A stretch of 9,896 bases of DNA from Candidatus Sediminicultor secundus (lineage in GTDB: Bacteria > Atribacterota > JS1 > SB-45 > 34-128): assembly GCA_002849045.2 (NCBI GenBank), contig NCRO01000016.1, positions 1 to 9,896 of the forward strand. Reading direction: 5' to 3'. The notes under the pieces were generated by a model. It saw only the letters and a list, made by a program, of their open reading frames with translations. It had not been told where the DNA came from and ran no database searches. Position 1 is the first letter of the stretch, and the number at the start of each line of letters is the position of its first letter. Positions 7,387-9,896 of the stretch are shown in pieces. The position numbers and the translations under genes were made by a program.

Positions 7387-7439
7387 TAATTAAGTAACTT
7401 ATTTGGTATAATTATACCACCAAAGGAGGTACTTAATTA
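7387..7439. repeat. Bipartite inverted repeat between convergent genes (possible IS200/REP-type relic or terminator)
   Basis: The outer arms TAATTAAGTA (7387-7396) and TACTTAATTA (7430-7439) are exact complements. Between them is a perfect 14-bp palindrome, GGTATAATTATACC (7405-7418), flanked by TTT on the left and, after two extra bases, AAA on the right. A further outer pair, TATGAC (7308-7313)/GTCATA (7360-7365), precedes AGGGACGGTTGTTC (7365-7378), a string that from general knowledge often borders REP-associated or IS200-like elements in A+T-rich anaerobes. AAAGGAGGT (7422-7430) looks like a ribosome binding site with no gene after it, as if a transposase had been lost. The right arm covers the stop codon of the glycosyltransferase gene. 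It could also serve as a bidirectional terminator, though it has no clear T-tract. Confidence 0.6.
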
Positions 7440-8545
7440 TAAAAATTAGTCAACGGGTCTTCGTAAAAAGATATTTCTAAGGCCTCGGGCAAGATTAAGA
7501 ATCTCTCATCCTTAAGATAAGAGGCCACGGCCTTGGAGCCGATAATTATATTTTTTTTCTGTCTGTTTTTTACCTTTTCTACATCTTCCCCTTTTAACCA
7601 ATTAAGAAAAGGATTCCGTCCAATCCAGCCCAGACAGGTATAATAGAATCTATCTTTTATAGATTTATCTTTTTTTATATCCGGTACCTCAGGATAATTT
7701 CCAAAGGTATTATGGAATATTTTAGTATCTATATCTATACATTTTTTATCGCTCTTTTTTAATTTAATTCCCAGGAGAGTATCCTCTCCGCGAGAGAGAA
7801 CATACTCACCATTTACATTATACACTGTAGAAAAAAATGGAGGTAATCCTTTAAGGGCACTTAATTTAATGGCTACATTTCCTCCCAATATCTTATCTGT
7901 TTCAAATATTTTTCGCTTTTTATCATTATCTAAATTCAGACAATTATGTTGGTCGGAATTTCTTAAAAGTTCATAAGCATCTTCTTTTTGCAAACCGATA
8001 AATAATTCCTTCATCCCGGCAAAGCTCATGGGGGGAATAATGTAATAACCGGAGTAATCACTGGTGGTAATAATAACTTCTTCTTTCTTTAAATATTCTA
8101 AATGTCTTCCGATGAAATCTATCTCTTCTTCCTTTACTTCATCGTCTTTTTTTACCAATACTCTGGGATAGACATCGGTATCTATAAAAATTAACACTTC
8201 TGACCCGCTTAATAAGGCTTTGATTAAGGCATAATTTCTGTTCAAGCCATAAGGTACTTTCCCATATTTTTTTAGGGTGGGGCAACTGAGTAAAATTTCT
8301 ATATTTTCTGTAGATAGGCCTGTCTTTATTAACTGTTCTTTTATCTCCGGAACATCGTTTATTTTTGCCAGGAAAACTTTAACCTGTTTCTCTAAAGTTT
8401 TCACTAATCGAAAATCACAGCCATGGGAATACACAATTATTATACTGTAAATTTCATGATTATGTTTTGAAGCATTTTCTAAAAACTCATTTATAGGCTC
8501 TAAAGAATTAAAATCTTTAGTTATTACCCCTATTGATATTTTCAC
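7433..8545 (-). CDS. Glycosyltransferase-like protein (probable GT-A fold, 370 aa)
   Basis: The N-terminus (MKISIGVITK) and the alternation of strands and helices resemble GT-A glycosyltransferases. VLIFIDTDVYPRVL (117-130) carries a D122-T-D124 motif as used to bind the metal and nucleotide-sugar, preceded by PYGLNRNYALIKALLSG (98-114), the usual helix with the sugar-nucleotide-site Arg/Asn. Later ILGGNVAIK (219-227) and RGEDTLLGIKL (252-262) look like the acceptor-side Gly-Gly and the E-D general-base region, and H278 (FHNTFGN) may be a third metal ligand. There is no signal peptide or membrane span, so it is cytoplasmic. Donor and acceptor are unknown. Start: the GTG at 8545-8543 is five bases after an excellent AAAGGAGGTG (8560-8551); the longer ATG at 8599 has no such site and would put the ribosome site inside the gene. 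It is convergent with the operon, and its stop lies in the inverted repeat. Confidence 0.72.
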   Translation of the reverse strand: MKISIGVITKDFNSLEPINEFLENASKHNHEIYSIIIVYSHGCDFRLVKTLEKQVKVFLAKINDVPEIKEQLIKTGLSTENIEILLSCPTLKKYGKVPYGLNRNYALIKALLSGSEVLIFIDTDVYPRVLVKKDDEVKEEEIDFIGRHLEYLKKEEVIITTSDYSGYYIIPPMSFAGMKELFIGLQKEDAYELLRNSDQHNCLNLDNDKKRKIFETDKILGGNVAIKLSALKGLPPFFSTVYNVNGEYVLSRGEDTLLGIKLKKSDKKCIDIDTKIFHNTFGNYPEVPDIKKDKSIKDRFYYTCLGWIGRNPFLNWLKGEDVEKVKNRQKKNIIIGSKAVASYLKDERFLILPEALEISFYEDPLTNFYN

Positions 8546-8550
8546 CAAAA

Positions 8551-8560
8551 CACCTCCTTT
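8551..8560 (-). promoter_or_regulatory. Ribosome binding site that fixes the glycosyltransferase start
   Basis: Read on the minus strand this is AAAGGAGGTG, a near-perfect Shine-Dalgarno sequence five bases before GTG at 8545. It decides for the GTG start over the in-frame ATG at 8599. Confidence 0.85.
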
Positions 8561-8593
8561 GATGTTTATATGGAGTCTATAATTAAAAAAGCG

Positions 8594-8619
8594 TTTCATA
8601 ACTATATTTCATAACTATA
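8594..8619. repeat. 13-bp tandem direct repeat at the glycosyltransferase promoter
   Basis: TTTCATAACTATA occurs twice back to back (8594-8606 and 8607-8619), with no mismatch. The second copy touches the predicted -10 box, and both lie over the expected transcription start and early leader of the minus-strand gene. A repressor operator is possible, as is a recent slippage duplication. Confidence 0.7.
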
Positions 8620-8647
8620 GAATAATCTGAAAGATTAAGATAGTCAA
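8619..8647 (-). promoter_or_regulatory. Sigma-70-type promoter for the glycosyltransferase gene
   Basis: On the minus strand, TTGACT (8647-8642) and TATTCT (8624-8619) are separated by exactly 17 bases, close to TTGACA/TATAAT. Transcription would start near 8611, giving a leader of about 65 bases before the GTG. Confidence 0.65.
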
Positions 8648-9193
8648 ATAACTTTCTTTATAAAGAATATAGAATATATGGCCAGAGAAACATTTGTGAC
8701 TATAGGTGTCTATTTCAGGACTAATCCAAATTCAAATCTTTATTTATGCCAATTAATTAAATTATTTGTAAAGAAAAAAGATTTGACCCAGTAAATTCTT
8801 GAAGCACTGCGAAAATTGGGGTCAGAGATACTCCGGGCGAAGAATGGGCAAGGCATAGCGACCCCACATCGGTATCTTCTAGTATCAGACTGGATAAAAG
8901 CAACGAGTTGTAATAAATTGTTTCGCATTGTATACTTTATATAAATATGTAGCATATCTATGATTTGTGATTATAAAATATGCGTTTTTAACACCTGGTT
9001 ACTACTCAAAAAAGCCAGCTTTACAGATGATGCCGGATAACAAATATAACCAATTACCCTATGAATCCTTAAAATATAAGTTAAAAATATGGCTAAAACC
9101 CTTCGTGTTATTTGTGAAATATGGGTATTTTTGGGGAGTAATTACAATATAATTTTTAAGTAGCAGAATTTATAAATTTATATGTATTGAAAT
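8648..9193. other. Gene-free stretch with short inverted repeats and a possible gene fragment
   Basis: No intact gene is seen here. TGACCC (8784-8789) is mirrored by GGGTCA (8819-8824), and GGGGTC (8818-8823) by GACCCC (8860-8865), within a more G+C-rich patch (8800-8870) that stands out from its A+T-rich surroundings, as in small REP or IS relics. From about 8979 to 9152 one plus frame is open and protein-like (TPGYYSKKPALQ, then YNQLPYESLKYKLKIWLKPF), but it lacks a ribosome binding site and a recognisable family, so it may be the end of a lost gene. No tRNA, riboswitch or CRISPR structure was seen. Confidence 0.4.
9148..9153 (+). promoter_or_regulatory. Candidate -10 box ahead of iadA
   Basis: A perfect TATAAT lies 53 bases before the iadA ATG. 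No good -35 box stands 16-18 bases upstream, and in such A+T-rich DNA the hexamer could be chance. Confidence 0.3.
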
Positions 9194-9205
9194 ATGAAGG
9201 ATGAA

Positions 9206-9896
9206 ATGAGCTTTATATTAATAAAAAATGGAGAGATCTACGCACCTGAATATAGCCGAAATAAAGATATACTTATTGCAAATGAAAAAATATTTTTAAT
9301 TGACCGAAATATTACAGAGTCAGCTGCGAATTCATTAGATAAAAATATAAAAATAATTGATGCTTTTAAATGTATCATCGTTCCCGGCTATATTGACCAA
9401 CATGTTCATATTAATGGCGCCGGTGGCGAGGGTGGACCTCAATATCGAACTCCACCCATCCAATTGAGTGAACTTGTGAAAGCAGGCATAACTTCAGTGG
9501 TGGGGTTGTTGGGTACAGATGGATTTGCCAGATCGTTAAAAGACCTTTTGATGAAGGCAAGAGCATTGGAACAAGAAGGGATAAGCGCCTGGATATATAC
9601 TGGGGCATATCAATATCCTTCACCAACAATTACGGAAAGCATTATATCTGACATCATTTTAATTGATAAGGTCATTGGTGTAAAAATAGCTTTATCGGAC
9701 CATCGGACTTCTCATCCTACGATAGATGAATTTAAAAAAGTAACCTCTAAGGCAAGAGCTGCTGGAATTCTGGCGGGAAAAGCAGGCGTGGTTCATATAC
9801 ATATGGGAGGCGAAAAATTGGGTTTAAGCTACTTGTTTGATATAATTAGAAACACAGAAATACCCATAGAACAGTTTGCGCCAACTCATTTAAATA
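9206..9896 (+). CDS. iadA: Isoaspartyl dipeptidase (beta-aspartyl peptidase), 5' 230 codons; runs off the window
   Basis: This amidohydrolase-superfamily zinc enzyme cleaves dipeptides with an isoaspartyl bond, formed as proteins age, and acts in the cytoplasm. The visible part matches E. coli IadA closely through its length: IDQHVH (63-68) gives metal ligands H66 and H68, GEGGP (74-78) the substrate-contact Glu E75, GLLGTDG (100-106) and WIYTGAYQYPS (129-139) with Y135, K160 (GVK) the Lys expected to be carbamylated and bridge both zincs, SDHR (164-167) with R167, HMGG (199-202) with H199, and PTH (226-228) with H228. The catalytic Asp lies beyond the window. The full family length is about 390 residues, so some 160 are missing. 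Start: ATG 9206 follows AAGGA (9197-9201); in-frame ATG 9194 lacks a ribosome site, and TGA at 9188-9190 closes the frame. It appears unlinked in function to the operon. Confidence 0.95.
   Translation, partial: MSFILIKNGEIYAPEYSRNKDILIANEKIFLIDRNITESAANSLDKNIKIIDAFKCIIVPGYIDQHVHINGAGGEGGPQYRTPPIQLSELVKAGITSVVGLLGTDGFARSLKDLLMKARALEQEGISAWIYTGAYQYPSPTITESIISDIILIDKVIGVKIALSDHRTSHPTIDEFKKVTSKARAAGILAGKAGVVHIHMGGEKLGLSYLFDIIRNTEIPIEQFAPTHLN

Noticed and set aside
8546..8599. Longer start for the glycosyltransferase at ATG 8599 (minus strand)
   Set aside because: The strong Shine-Dalgarno AAAGGAGGTG would be inside the gene; GTG 8545 is correctly placed after it and begins a normal GT-A strand.
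8740..8955. Minus-strand open frame of 71 codons
   Set aside because: It has no ribosome binding site or family features and overlaps the repeat-like patch; judged chance.
9411..9629. Minus-strand open frame inside iadA
   Set aside because: It is a shadow of the strongly supported iadA reading frame.

Overview
The window comes from an A+T-rich bacterial genome. Coding regions favour A/T-ending codons, several starts carry strong AGGAGG-type ribosome binding sites, and no introns or archaeal features are seen. The gene mix (a stand-alone cyclic-nucleotide-binding domain, a Fic protein, isoaspartyl dipeptidase, mobile-element relics) would suit an anaerobic Gram-positive-like or Atribacterota-like bacterium. 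That placement is inference and is weak. The patchwork of relics and a compact modification operon reads as an accessory region.

Layout. Positions 92-541 encode a small cyclic-nucleotide-binding-domain protein, and 598-1635 a class II (self-inhibited) Fic protein. Positions 1636-2026 hold no intact gene, but the end of this stretch (about 1862-2030) is the decayed winged-helix tail of a lost regulator. It has one frameshift and one Trp-to-stop change. Its last codons run into the start of the next gene.

The core is a four-gene operon on the + strand, 2027-7290: (1) a DNA cytosine-5 methyltransferase; (2) a 698-residue protein with two GHKL ATPase modules, an N-terminal MORC/Hsp90-like one and a C-terminal histidine-kinase one with a candidate phospho-acceptor His; (3) a 425-residue protein with a receiver-like N-terminus and an unrecognised C-terminal domain; (4) an iron-sulfur HhH DNA glycosylase closely resembling the thymine-DNA glycosylase Mig.MthI. 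The first three genes are joined by ATGA overlaps and the fourth follows after one base. The simplest reading is a 5mC-based modification system wired through a histidine kinase/receiver-type relay. The glycosylase would repair the T:G mismatches that arise when 5mC deaminates. No restriction nuclease is recognisable, so the effector, if any, would have to lie in the uncharacterised part of protein 3, in the GHKL protein, or elsewhere. This is the best candidate for an under-described system.

After the operon there is a bipartite inverted repeat (7387-7439) next to a sequence typical of small IS200/REP-type relics. It overlaps the stop codon of a convergent gene (7433-8545, - strand) for a GT-A-fold glycosyltransferase-like protein. 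That gene has a good promoter and a 13-bp tandem repeat at its predicted transcription start. Positions 8648-9193 hold no intact gene, only short inverted repeats and a possible gene fragment. The window ends inside iadA (isoaspartyl dipeptidase), starting at 9206, with its first 230 codons present.
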